Positions 7,174-13,906 of a DNA stretch of 13,906 bases are shown piece after piece. Position 1 is the first letter of the stretch; each line of letters opens with the position of its first letter. Under the pieces are notes generated by a model. It was not told the origin of the DNA. It saw only the letters and a list, made by a program, of their open reading frames with translations, and made no database searches. The translations under genes were made by a program, and so were the position numbers. Source of the stretch: an uncultured Eubacteriales bacterium (GTDB lineage Bacteria > Bacillota > Clostridia > Oscillospirales > Butyricicoccaceae); contig CAJUGU010000023.1 in the NCBI GenBank assembly GCA_910586105.1, positions 1-13,906 of the forward strand. Reading direction: 5' to 3'.

Positions 7174-8273
7174 ATGGACGCGCCTCCTTTCGCCTGTTCC
7201 ATGTTCGACACGAAACGGTCAAACAGGTATGCGGTATCCATCGGCCCCGGGCATACCTCCGGGTGATACTGTACGGTGAAGACCGGCCGCCCGATGTGCT
7301 CCAGCCCTTCCACCGTGCCGTCGTTCAGGTTGACGTAGCGCACCCGCGCGCGCGCCGGATCAACGGTGTCCTCCACCACCGCGTAGCCGTGGTTCTGGCT
7401 GGTAATGTAGGTACGGTCGGTGTCGAGATCCTTCACCGGATGGTTGACGCCCCGGTGCCCATAGCGCAGCTTTTCGGTCTTTGCGCCGATTGCCAGCGAA
7501 AGAAGCTGGTGCCCCAGACAAATGCCAAAAATCGGGATGCCCGAATCCATCAGGCGGCGCAGGTTTTCAATCAGCCCGGTGTTCTCGGCCGGATCCCCCG
7601 GGCCGTTGGAAAGCATCACGCCGTCAAAGCCGCCCGCAAGCACTTCCTCCGGCGGGGTGAAGGCCGGGATCACGGTCACTTCACAGCCGCGGCGGCACAG
7701 CTCGCGCTCAATGTTGTACTTCACGCCATAGTCATACAGCGCGACGCGCCAGCGTACCTCCCCGGTGTCGGAAGGGTACACGATCGGCTCGGCGCAAGTG
7801 ACCGCCGCTACCGCCCCGCGGATCTGATACGCCTGCATTTCCTCAATCCGCGCCGCGTCCGGCTCATAGCCTTCGGTATAAACGATCCCGTTCATGACGC
7901 CCGCGCTGCGAATCCGGCGGGTCAGGGAACGGGTGTCGATCCCGGTCAGGGCGATCACGTTCTGCCGCTTTAAGTATTCGTCCAGCGTCAGCTTGCAGCG
8001 CCAGTTGGAAGGGGCCTCGCACAGCTCGCGCATGATAAAACCCGAAACCCAGCTTTTCCTGGATTCGTAATCCTCAAAATTGATGCCGTAATTGCCAATC
8101 AGCGGGTAGGTCATGCAAACGGTCTGGCCGTAATAGGAAGGGTCGGTCAAGACCTCCTGATAGCCCGCCATGCCGGTGTTGAATACCACCTCGCCAATAG
8201 CGCTGCCTTCGGCCCCGGCGGCTTGTCCGCTGTACAGCGTGCCGTCGGATAACAGCAAATATGCTTTCTTCAT
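7164..8273 (-). CDS. carA: carbamoyl-phosphate synthase small (glutaminase) subunit
   Basis: 369 residues, normal for the family. It hydrolyses glutamine and hands ammonia to CarB. The N-terminal domain begins KKAYLLLSDGTLYSG, and the C-terminal class I glutamine amidotransferase domain has the nucleophile in GICLGHQ (Cys252) and the catalytic pair in QYHPEVCPGP (His337, Glu339). AAGGAG lies 8 bases before the ATG. The gene ends in a 10-base overlap with carB. Upstream is a 288-base spacer full of hairpins, which is unusual between genes of one operon; a separate promoter for carAB is possible but none is clear. Confidence 0.98.
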   Translation of the reverse strand: MKKAYLLLSDGTLYSGQAAGAEGSAIGEVVFNTGMAGYQEVLTDPSYYGQTVCMTYPLIGNYGINFEDYESRKSWVSGFIMRELCEAPSNWRCKLTLDEYLKRQNVIALTGIDTRSLTRRIRSAGVMNGIVYTEGYEPDAARIEEMQAYQIRGAVAAVTCAEPIVYPSDTGEVRWRVALYDYGVKYNIERELCRRGCEVTVIPAFTPPEEVLAGGFDGVMLSNGPGDPAENTGLIENLRRLMDSGIPIFGICLGHQLLSLAIGAKTEKLRYGHRGVNHPVKDLDTDRTYITSQNHGYAVVEDTVDPARARVRYVNLNDGTVEGLEHIGRPVFTVQYHPEVCPGPMDTAYLFDRFVSNMEQAKGGASICR

Positions 8274-8352
8274 GGAAACAACTCCTTTAGCGCTTCCGCG
8301 CCTTCCCGGAAAGCCTGCGGCGCTTTCGGGTTCGTAAGGGATTCAAAAATAT

Positions 8353-8499
8353 GGGGGAATGTCCCCCGCGCAGCGCCGCAGCCGCCCCTTCGCCCCGCCG
8401 TCCTTTTGGCGGGGCGAAGCCGCGCGCGCGAACGGGAGCCGCCGCGCCCCTCCCCGCCGCAGCGGTGAAAGGGAGTCCAGAGGGACGCTGTCCCTCTGG
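8353..8499. repeat. GC-rich hairpin cluster between pyrF and carA
   Basis: Three perfect hairpins fill this spacer: GGGGGA/TCCCCC (8353-8367, 3-base loop), TTCGCCCCGCC/GGCGGGGCGAA (8389-8399 with 8408-8418), and CCAGAGGGAC/GTCCCTCTGG (8477-8499, 3-base loop). No T-run follows them. The arrangement resembles the GC-rich intergenic repeats common in gut Clostridia; copy number cannot be seen here. The frame through it is Arg/Ala/Pro-rich and does not look coding. Confidence 0.6.
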
Positions 8500-8561
8500 C
8501 GCCGTCTGCGCAAGACCGCCCGCCGCGCAGGCGATGCCGCACCCACGGCGGGCGGCGGGCT

Positions 8562-9479
8562 TTATCGGATCGCGGCTACGATGTCGTCTCGCATCCGCAG
8601 CGCTTCGGCCCGCGCCGCTTCGCGGAAGTCTTCGCCGTTGTTGCCCGTCTTCTTCCACGCGCACATGATGCCGCGCGACGAGTTCACGATCGCGCCCAGC
8701 CCGTCGCTGTTGAAGCTGTTCGCAATGTCCTTCGCCGTCGCCCCCTGCGCGCCATAGCCTGGTACCAGAAAGTAGGATTTCGGCAGCAGGGCGCGGATTA
8801 CCTTCTGCTCCTCCGGATAGGTCGCGCCGACAACCGCGCCTACCTGGTTGTAGCCGCAGGGTGCGTCAAGCCCTGCGCCCCACTTCGCGACCATTTCCGC
8901 CATCCGCGCGTACAACGGCGCGCCCTCCATATCGCGGTTCTGGAATTCGCCCGAGGAAGGGTTCGAGGTCTTCACCAGCACGAAAATGGATTTGTCCCGG
9001 TTCCGGCATTCCTTCAGGAACGGCTCGATGCCGTCCGTGCCCAGATAACCGTTAACTGTCGCACAGTCGCAGCCGTAAGGCGCGATCTCTGTGTCGCCTA
9101 CCCGCGTCCGCCCCAGATAGGCTTCCGCATACGCCGACGCCGTCGCGCCAATATCGTTGCGCTTGATGTCCGCGATCACATACATCCCCTTTGCATGCGC
9201 ATAATCGATCGTCTGCTTGAGCGCCATCGCGCCGTAAGAGCCCAGCAGTTCATAATAGGCCGCCTGCGGTTTGACCGCCGGTACAATATCACAAAGCGCG
9301 TCGATCAGCCCGCAGTTGAATGCGACCATCGATTCCGCAACCGCGCGCAGCGTTTCCCCATGCAGCAGGAAGTTGCGGCGCAGGATGCTTTCCGGGATGT
9401 ACTCCGCCCGGGCGTCCAGCCCCGCGACCGTCGGGTTCCCTTTTTCCTTGATTTTCGCGACCAGTGTGTTGATAGACAT
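8562..9479 (-). CDS. pyrF: orotidine 5'-phosphate decarboxylase, type 2
   Basis: 305 residues, starting at ATG 9479 because AGGAG lies 7 bases upstream; the frame also allows a TTG at 9500, overlapping pyrR, but that has no suitable site. It converts OMP to UMP, the last step of de novo synthesis. The catalytic segment VIADIKRNDIGATASAY (101-117) holds the Asp/Lys/Asp set of the family (D104, K106, D109). VKPQAAYYELLG (69-80) and PTVAGLDAR (16-24) also fit the longer type 2 form. It follows pyrR closely, in one operon. Confidence 0.97.
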   Translation of the reverse strand: MSINTLVAKIKEKGNPTVAGLDARAEYIPESILRRNFLLHGETLRAVAESMVAFNCGLIDALCDIVPAVKPQAAYYELLGSYGAMALKQTIDYAHAKGMYVIADIKRNDIGATASAYAEAYLGRTRVGDTEIAPYGCDCATVNGYLGTDGIEPFLKECRNRDKSIFVLVKTSNPSSGEFQNRDMEGAPLYARMAEMVAKWGAGLDAPCGYNQVGAVVGATYPEEQKVIRALLPKSYFLVPGYGAQGATAKDIANSFNSDGLGAIVNSSRGIMCAWKKTGNNGEDFREAARAEALRMRDDIVAAIR

Positions 9480-9496
9480 AACCTTTCTCCTCTCGT

Positions 9497-10078
9497 TCAA
9501 AACAGCAGTTTCTCCGTTCCCGGCGCCGCCGCCGGGTCCGATCCCTTTTCCTGCGCCAGCACGACCGCGTCTTCGCCGTCGGTCTCCCGCAGCAGGACGC
9601 TCACGTGCTCCGCCCGCGCCGTCGGCAGGTTCTTGCCAACATAATCCGCCCGGATCGGCAGCTCCCGATGCCCGCGGTCGATCAGCACCGCTAACTGGAT
9701 GCGCTCCGCACGCCCCATCAGCCGCACCGCCTCAATCGCCGCGCTCACCGTCCGCCCTGTGTACAGCACGTCGTCGACCAGCACCACCGTGCAGCCTGTC
9801 AGCTCCGGATGCTCCGGCAAGTCCGGCGGCTTGGCGCGCGCCGCCCGCGGCAGATCGTCGCGCAGCGGACGCAAGTCCAGCGTCAGCACCGGCGGGCGGC
9901 GGCCCTCCGCCGCCGCTATGCGGTCGGCCAAACGCTCCGCCAACGGCGCCCCCCGCGTCCGGATGCCCGCCAGCAGCAGGCGTCCCGCGCCGTGGTTCTT
10001 TTCCAAGATCTCGAACCCGATGCGCGTCAGCGCCCGCGCCATTGCGCCCTCGTCCAGTATGACCGTCCGTTTGTGCAA
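9497..10078 (-). CDS. pyrR: PyrR: pyrimidine operon attenuator / uracil phosphoribosyltransferase
   Basis: 193 residues with TTG start at 10078, chosen because AAGGAGG lies 8 bases upstream and because the known N-terminus KRTVILDE...ALTRIGFEI follows directly. The frame also opens to a GTG at 10144, but that lies inside the attenuator. The PRPP-binding motif VVLVDDVLYTGRT (98-110) and GIRTRGAPLAERLA (38-51) are clear. PyrR binds the leader RNA when UMP/UTP is high and lets the terminator form; it can also make UMP from uracil. It is the first gene of the operon it controls, and it ends just before the pyrF ribosome binding site. Confidence 0.96.
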   Translation of the reverse strand: MHKRTVILDEGAMARALTRIGFEILEKNHGAGRLLLAGIRTRGAPLAERLADRIAAAEGRRPPVLTLDLRPLRDDLPRAARAKPPDLPEHPELTGCTVVLVDDVLYTGRTVSAAIEAVRLMGRAERIQLAVLIDRGHRELPIRADYVGKNLPTARAEHVSVLLRETDGEDAVVLAQEKGSDPAAAPGTEKLLF

Positions 10079-10101
10079 GCCTTCCCCCTCCTTTTTCCAA
10101 C

Positions 10102-10141
10102 AAAAAACAGCTCCCTGACCCTTCGTTTCGGGCGGAAGCTG
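10102..10141 (-). terminator. attenuation terminator of the pyr leader
   Basis: CAGCTTCC (10141-10134) pairs with GGGAGCTG (10115-10108), with one G:T pair, and an inner CCC/GGG can extend it. TTTTTT follows at 10107-10102. It is placed between the promoter and the pyrR ribosome binding site, as in PyrR-controlled attenuators. Confidence 0.85.
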
Positions 10142-10196
10142 CACAAAATAGACCTGTTCCCAAAACAGGCTACCTCCATTGGTATCCAGCGCGCCG

Positions 10197-10228
10197 CCTT
10201 TGCGGGCTCACGGTCCCGCGTTTAAAGG
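10197..10228 (-). promoter_or_regulatory. PyrR-binding stem-loop (anti-antiterminator)
   Basis: On the minus strand CCTTT (10228-10224) can pair with AAAGG (10201-10197), and inside it GCGGG with CCCGC around the loop ACCGTGAG. The GTGAG core and the CCTTTAAA...GCAAAGG frame agree with PyrR binding loops as I know them; the two bases before CCGTGAG (GA) differ from the usual UC. When PyrR is bound this stem is stabilised, the antiterminator cannot form, and the downstream terminator stops transcription. Antiterminator pairing (for example GGCGG with CCGCC) is inference. Confidence 0.72.
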
Positions 10229-10245
10229 TTTCGCAGTTTTTTATT

Positions 10246-10274
10246 ATTATATCGTGCGGGGAGCCGTTTGTATA
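10246..10274 (-). promoter_or_regulatory. promoter of the pyrR-pyrF-carAB operon
   Basis: On the minus strand TATAAT (10251-10246) with a -35-like TATACA (10274-10269) at a 17-base distance, in an A/T patch. The likely start is near 10239, just before the PyrR-binding stem-loop. Confidence 0.75.
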
Positions 10275-10424
10275 CCTCCATTTTCACCCAACAAAGCGGC
10301 GCGTTTGCCGGTTTTTTTCACATTTCTGACAAAATAAGCCGCTTATACTTTACCGCCGCCCCGGGAATACTCTCTATCAGACACGTGAAAACCCAAGGGA
10401 ACGAAAGAAAGGTGGCGCTTTTTT

Positions 10425-10628
10425 ATGCGGACAAATCCATTGATGGCAGGACTCACCGCCGGACTGGCTGCTGGCGCAGTCGCATCGGTCATGGCGGCAG
10501 GCGCAATGATGAACCCCTCGGTACGCCGGAAGGTCAGCCGGACCGCCCATCAGGCGGAAAACCAGATGCATCAGCTCGCGGGCAAGGCGGAGCACCAAAT
10601 GCACGACATGATGAATAAATTCCATTAA
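10425..10628 (+). CDS. small membrane-anchored Met/His-rich protein
   Basis: 67 residues; AAAGGTGG lies about 9 bases before the ATG. An Ala/Gly/Met-rich hydrophobic segment (about 7-29) is followed by a basic stretch PSVRRKVSRT and an amphipathic helix (41-66) with two similar units, AENQMHQ and AEHQMHD, and six Met and five His in the C-terminal third and tail. The form resembles YtxH-type or other small one-pass proteins of Firmicutes. I do not recognise a precise family. It stands alone, divergent from the pyr operon, and is followed by its own strong terminator. Confidence 0.72.
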   Translation: MRTNPLMAGLTAGLAAGAVASVMAAGAMMNPSVRRKVSRTAHQAENQMHQLAGKAEHQMHDMMNKFH

Positions 10629-10678
10629 AAGTCTTGGCGCAGGACGCCGAACGCCCTGTACAGGCTGAACCGCCCAAG

Positions 10679-10720
10679 AATCTCCCGTCTTCCTCGTTTC
10701 GAGGGGACGGGAGATTTTTT
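10679..10720 (+). terminator. intrinsic terminator of the small Met/His-rich gene
   Basis: AATCTCCCGTC (10679-10689) pairs with GACGGGAGATT (10706-10716); an inner CCTCG/CGAGG stem (10692-10703 region) continues it, and six T follow (10715-10720). It is 50 bases after the stop. Confidence 0.9.
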
Positions 10721-11074
10721 GCCCTGTGCAAAAGACCCGAGCCGGTCAAAGCGGATTGCGTAAAAGCGCGTACACGCATATAGAAAAACGCGGCGCACAG
10801 CGCCCCTTCCTTTGAACCCGCGCAGACGCCTGCCGCCCCGCCCGGTTTTTTTTGCGTTTTTCTTTCCCGCGTAAAATTTGCCGAAAAATGACGGCGGGGC
10901 TTCAATTCTTCCGACCACTGTGCTATAATAGACCTGTTCGGAAGCGGCCGGCGCATCGTCTGCCGCGCCGCCGCGGCCTCTTCTCACGGCGGGATATCCG
11001 ATCATCAAATCATGCCCCATCCAGCGGCTCGAGAACATATCCCAGCTGCGCGCGGGCAGGACAGGAGTTCAATT
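10721..11074 (+). other. non-coding stretch before proB holding its promoter and leader
   Basis: After the terminator I see no plausible gene on either strand up to proB. The first 200 bases hold A/T runs between GC-rich blocks and nothing I recognise. The last 150 bases are the proB promoter and a GC-rich leader (about 139 bases) with possible GC-rich stems, but no recognised riboswitch or T-box. Confidence 0.5.
10921..10929 (+). promoter_or_regulatory. extended -10 promoter of proBA
   Basis: TGCTATAAT is an exact extended -10 element (TGnTATAAT). A -35 element is weak (a TTCAAT-like stretch about 17-18 bases upstream). The start would be near 10936, and the next gene in this direction is proB. 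Confidence 0.72.
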
Positions 11075-11887
11075 ATGCTGAATATGGACGCGGTCCGCCG
11101 GATCGTAGTAAAAGTCGGCACCTCCTCGCTGACCTATCCGGCGACGGGCAAGCTGAACATCCGCGCGATCGAGCAGCTTGTGCGCTGCCTGAGCGACCTG
11201 GAAAACCGCGGTTATGAAATGGTACTGGTTTCGTCGGGCGCGGTCGGCGTTGGCGTCAGCAAGCTGGGGCTGCCGGGACGGCCTTCCAGCACGCCCATGC
11301 AGCAGGCCGCCGCCGCCGTTGGGCAGTGCGAGCTGATGCACCTTTACGATAAAATGTTCCTGGAATACGGAATCAACGTCGCGCAAATCCTTTTGACCCG
11401 TGAAAACGTCACCGACGACCATCAGCGCACCAACATCCGCAACACCTTTGAAGCGCTGCTTGGCGCCGGCGTCGTGCCCATCGTGAACGAGAACGACACC
11501 GTCGCGATCGACGAGATCGAACAGATCGAGTCCTTCGGCGATAACGACACCCTTTCGGCGGTCGTCGCGCGGCTTTGCGACGCCGACCTGCTGATCATTT
11601 TCACCGATATCGAAGGGCTGTACAGCGCCGATCCCCGGCACGATCCGACCGCCCGCCTGATCCCGGTCGTTGAAGCGATCGACGCGCAGCTCCGCGCCGC
11701 CGCCGGAGGCCCCGGCACGGCAGGCGGTACCGGCGGCATGGCAACCAAGCTGACCGCCGCCGAGCTTTGCATGGACGCAGGCATCCCCATGCTGATCGCT
11801 AAGGGCGACCGCGCCGAAGTGCTTTACGACATCGTCGAGGGCAAAGCTGTGGGGACGCTGTTCACCAGCCCCAAACACACCCGCTGA
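11075..11887 (+). CDS. proB: glutamate 5-kinase, short form without PUA domain
   Basis: 270 residues from ATG 11075, with CAGGAG 7 bases upstream; an in-frame ATG at 11012 would add 21 residues that look unlike the family and has no site. It phosphorylates glutamate with ATP, the first and usually feedback-controlled step of proline synthesis. Motifs of the amino acid kinase fold are VVKVGTSSLT (11-20), LVSSGAVGVG (51-60), IVNENDTVAIDE (136-147), FGDNDTLSA (154-162), FTDIEGLYSADP (176-187) and GGTGGMATKLTAAE (217-230). It ends at about the length of the catalytic domain, so the C-terminal PUA domain of the E. coli type (367 residues) is absent, as in some Firmicutes. proA follows 76 bases downstream. 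Confidence 0.97.
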   Translation: MLNMDAVRRIVVKVGTSSLTYPATGKLNIRAIEQLVRCLSDLENRGYEMVLVSSGAVGVGVSKLGLPGRPSSTPMQQAAAAVGQCELMHLYDKMFLEYGINVAQILLTRENVTDDHQRTNIRNTFEALLGAGVVPIVNENDTVAIDEIEQIESFGDNDTLSAVVARLCDADLLIIFTDIEGLYSADPRHDPTARLIPVVEAIDAQLRAAAGGPGTAGGTGGMATKLTAAELCMDAGIPMLIAKGDRAEVLYDIVEGKAVGTLFTSPKHTR

Positions 11888-11914
11888 CCGCCGCACCCGA
11901 CGGTCTCCCACTCC

Positions 11915-11940
11915 AAAAACGCGGGCAAACGGCCCGTTTT
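11915..11940 (+). other. hairpin in the proB-proA gap
   Basis: CGGGC (11922-11926) pairs with GCCCG (11932-11936), flanked by AAAA on the left and TTTT on the right, with a short U-tract and a CG bulge. It could be a weak intercistronic terminator or processing site between proB and proA. It is too weak for a firm terminator call. Confidence 0.35.
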
Positions 11941-11963
11941 GACAAAACAGGAGGTTATTTGTT

Positions 11964-13211
11964 ATGCGAGACCTGCAAACGATCGCCAACGGCGCGCTTG
12001 CCGCCAAACAGGCAATGGCGCGCCTCGGCACGAATGCAAAAAACCGGGCGCTGGAAGCAATCGCCGACACGCTCGAACACAACGTCCGGCAAATCCTTGC
12101 CGCCAACAGCGAAGACCTGGAGCACGCGCAGCACGCCGGGCTGAACGCGGGATTGATCGACCGCCTGCGCCTCACCCCGGAGCGCATTTCCGGCATTGCG
12201 GAGGGCGTGCGGCAGGTTGCGGCGCTGAACGACCCGATCGGGGAGGTGCTCTGGATGAAGACCCGCCCGAACGGCCTGCGGATCGGGCAAAAGCGCGTGC
12301 CGATGGGCGTGATCGGTATTATTTTTGAGGCCCGCCCGAACGTTACTGTCGACGCGGCGGCGCTGTGCTTCAAGGCGGGTTCGGCGTGCATCCTGCGAAG
12401 CGGGAAAGAGGCGTTCCACTCCTCGCTCTGTCTGGCCGACCTGATGCGCGGCGCGCTTGAACAATGCGGCCTGCCCGCCGACGCGATCAATCTGGTGGAG
12501 GATACCAGCCGCGAGACGGCAACCCGGATGATGCGGCTGAACGGGTATCTGGACGTGCTGATCCCGCGCGGCGGGGCGGGGCTGATCCGCGCCGTCGTCG
12601 AAAACGCGACCGTGCCCGTGATCGAAACCGGCACCGGCAACTGCCATATTTATGTCGACGCGAGCGCCGATCTGGAAAAGGCGGCGGCGATTTTGAAAAA
12701 CGCAAAATGCCAGCGCATTTCGGTCTGCAACGCCGCCGAAAGCCTGCTGGTGCATCAATCGGCTGCCGAAGCCTTCCTGCCGCTGGCGGCGCAGGCGCTG
12801 GCCCCCGACCATGTCCGGCTGCACGGCTGCGAACGGACGCGGGCGATCCTGGGCGCGTCCGTCCTGCCCGCCACCGAGGACGATTACGCGAAAGAATATC
12901 TGGATTACGAAATTTCGGTGAAGGTGGTCGATTCACTCGACGAAGCAATCGCGCACATCAACCGGTACAACACCGGCCATTCGGAATGCATCGTCACCGA
13001 ATCTTATGCCGCCGCCGAACAGTTCCTGAACGAGGTGGACGCCGCAGCGGTCTACGCGAACGCCTCTACCCGGTTTACGGACGGCTTTGAGTTCGGGTTC
13101 GGCGCGGAAATCGGCATTTCGACCCAAAAGCTGCACGCGCGCGGTCCGATGGGTCTGGAAGCGCTGACTTCCACGAAGTATATCATTTATGGCAGCGGGC
13201 AGATTCGCTGA
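11964..13211 (+). CDS. proA: gamma-glutamyl phosphate reductase
   Basis: 415 residues, normal length; AGGAGG lies 9 bases before the ATG. With NADPH it reduces glutamyl phosphate, made by ProB, to glutamate semialdehyde, which cyclises toward proline. The aldehyde-dehydrogenase-like fold shows GVIGIIFEARPNVTVDAAAL (115-134), FKAGSACILRSGKEA (136-150), PVIETGTGNCHIYVD (218-232) and the catalytic cysteine in ISVCNAAESLLVH (Cys255). The C-terminal GISTQKLHARGPMGLEALTS is typical of the family. It is co-directional with proB and likely in one transcript with it. Confidence 0.98.
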   Translation: MRDLQTIANGALAAKQAMARLGTNAKNRALEAIADTLEHNVRQILAANSEDLEHAQHAGLNAGLIDRLRLTPERISGIAEGVRQVAALNDPIGEVLWMKTRPNGLRIGQKRVPMGVIGIIFEARPNVTVDAAALCFKAGSACILRSGKEAFHSSLCLADLMRGALEQCGLPADAINLVEDTSRETATRMMRLNGYLDVLIPRGGAGLIRAVVENATVPVIETGTGNCHIYVDASADLEKAAAILKNAKCQRISVCNAAESLLVHQSAAEAFLPLAAQALAPDHVRLHGCERTRAILGASVLPATEDDYAKEYLDYEISVKVVDSLDEAIAHINRYNTGHSECIVTESYAAAEQFLNEVDAAAVYANASTRFTDGFEFGFGAEIGISTQKLHARGPMGLEALTSTKYIIYGSGQIR

Positions 13212-13276
13212 CGGCGGCTTCCGCCGCCCTGCCGCAGCCTCCCTTTTCAAGGGGATTCTCCAAAAGGAGCGGGATT
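13212..13276 (+). other. short proA-CYTH spacer with a small hairpin
   Basis: GGCGG/CCGCC around CTT lies directly after the proA stop, without a T-run, followed by a CCCTT/AAGGG mini-palindrome. The latter recalls the edge of intergenic repeats of gut Clostridia. The last bases hold the ribosome binding site of the next gene. Confidence 0.35.
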
Positions 13277-13870
13277 ATGGAACAGGAATTTAAATGGAAC
13301 GCCGACCCGGCTTTACAGGAAGCCGTGCTGCTCTGGGCGCTCGACCGGAACGCCGGCCGGGCAAAGCTCATCCAGATGGACGCGCGTTATTATGACACCC
13401 CGGACGGCATCCTGACTGCCGAAAAAGTCGCGCTGCGCCTGCGGCAGGAGAACGCCGAACGGGTTTGCTGTCTGAAACTGCGCGGGGACGCCGTGCGCGG
13501 CGGGCTGCACGCCCACGAGGAATATGAGTGCCCGGCCTCGTGCATCGCGGACGGGCTGAACGGATTGCTCCGGCAGGGCGCGCCGCAAGCGCTGTGCCAG
13601 CGTTTGCTCACGCTCCCGCTGGAGGAGACCTGCCGGGTGGCGTTCACGCGGTATGCCGTACAGCTGCAGATTGGCGAAGCCAAGGCCGAATTGGCGCTCG
13701 ATCGGGGATCGTTGTCCGCAAATGGGAACAGCGCCCCCCTTTGTGAGATCGAGTTGGAACGGAAAGGCGGTTCCGAACGCGCGTTCCTCGCGCTGGGAGG
13801 AGCGCTCGCGAAACAGTTCGATCTACAGGTGCAGATGCTGAGCAAGCTCGCAAGGGCGCGGGCCTTGTAA
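13277..13870 (+). CDS. CYTH-domain protein, probable inorganic triphosphatase-type
   Basis: 197 residues; AAAGGAG lies 7 bases before the ATG. It begins with the CYTH signature ExExK (E2, E4, K6 in MEQEFKW). The fold's charged positions follow: YYDTPDGILTAEKVALRLRQ (38-57, with R54 and R56), CLKLRG (65-70, K67), FTRYAV (123-128, R125), AELALDRGSL (137-146) and LCEIELERK (155-163, with E158 and E160). CYTH enzymes form a tunnel that hydrolyses triphosphate-containing substrates with a divalent metal; the true substrate here is unknown. It is complete, ending 13 bases before adapter sequence, and follows proA by 65 bases, so it may share its transcript. Confidence 0.88.
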   Translation: MEQEFKWNADPALQEAVLLWALDRNAGRAKLIQMDARYYDTPDGILTAEKVALRLRQENAERVCCLKLRGDAVRGGLHAHEEYECPASCIADGLNGLLRQGAPQALCQRLLTLPLEETCRVAFTRYAVQLQIGEAKAELALDRGSLSANGNSAPLCEIELERKGGSERAFLALGGALAKQFDLQVQMLSKLARARAL

Positions 13871-13883
13871 CGCGATGAAAATA

Positions 13884-13906
13884 AGATCGGAAGACACACG
13901 TCTGAA
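13884..13906 (+). other. Illumina TruSeq adapter remnant at the contig end
   Basis: The final 23 bases, from AGATCGGAAGA to CACACGTCTGAA, equal the start of the standard TruSeq read-1 adapter with one G missing between the two parts. This is not biological sequence. The boundary is at about 13883; bases 13871-13883 after the CYTH stop may be genuine. Confidence 0.96.

Noticed and set aside
8270..8542. 90-residue frame between pyrF and carA
   Set aside because: Arg/Gly/Ala-rich and passes through three perfect hairpins; only its last 25 residues look protein-like, so at most a remnant.
10320..10424. Promoter for the small Met/His-rich gene (CTGACA ... TATACT)
   Set aside because: The spacing between the two boxes is only 12 bases, and no good -35 exists at 17; no sporulation-sigma motif fits convincingly either.
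10147..10939. 13-base direct repeat AATAGACCTGTTC at 10147-10159 and 10927-10939
   Set aside because: A match of this length is expected by chance about once in a window this size, and the two sites lie in unrelated contexts (antisense of the pyr leader; start of the proB transcript).
11012..11887. proB starting at ATG 11012
   Set aside because: The extra 21 residues are unlike the family and no Shine-Dalgarno precedes it; ATG 11075 has one.
11069..12640. 523-residue minus-strand frame across proB and proA
   Set aside because: Antisense shadow of two certain genes; no ribosome binding site or recognised motif.
1..13906. CRISPR array, tRNA or rRNA genes, transposase or phage genes
   Set aside because: No regularly spaced repeats, no tRNA-like or rRNA-like sequence and no transposase or integrase motifs were seen on reading.

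Overview
The window is GC-rich by eye, apart from an AT-rich start of roughly 160 bases. Its genes have strong AGGAGG-type ribosome binding sites. It carries a PyrR-regulated pyrimidine operon with an attenuation leader, and a secreted protein with a copper-amine-oxidase-N-like domain. Together these point to a GC-rich Firmicute of class Clostridia, probably a gut Oscillospirales-type organism; the taxonomic placement is inference. The last 23 bases match an Illumina TruSeq adapter with one base missing, so the right edge is a contig end with sequencing artefact.

Layout. (1) 177-1809, plus strand: three closely packed genes. They encode a 94-aa acidic protein of unknown function, a NADAR-type protein resembling the DarT1-associated NADAR antitoxin family, and a three-pass membrane protein of unknown family whose start lies inside the NADAR gene. 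No DarT-like toxin is visible. Two consecutive hairpin terminators follow (1834-1917). (2) 1957-3128, minus strand: a secreted protein with two internal repeats and a C-terminal copper-amine-oxidase-N-like domain, preceded by a good ECF-sigma-type promoter. (3) 3227-10274, minus strand: a pyrimidine operon with a -10/-35 promoter, a PyrR-type attenuation leader, pyrR, pyrF, a 288-base hairpin-rich spacer, carA and carB, followed by a SUKH-like gene lacking a normal start and a putative 48-aa protein. (4) 10425-10720, plus strand: a small membrane-anchored Met/His-rich protein with a strong terminator. (5) 10921-13211, plus strand: an extended -10 promoter, then proB (short form without PUA domain) and proA, the first two steps of proline synthesis. 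(6) 13277-13870, plus strand: a CYTH-domain protein.

How they work together. CarA and CarB make carbamoyl phosphate from glutamine, bicarbonate and ATP. PyrF performs the last step to UMP. PyrR senses uridine nucleotides and controls the operon through its leader. The genes for the middle steps (pyrB, pyrC, pyrD/K, pyrE) are not here. ProB and ProA convert glutamate to glutamate semialdehyde for proline.

The part most likely to hold something new is the NADAR cassette at the left end: a NADAR protein without its usual ADP-ribosyltransferase partner, tied to two unrecognised genes. The ordinary core-metabolism genes make up the rest.
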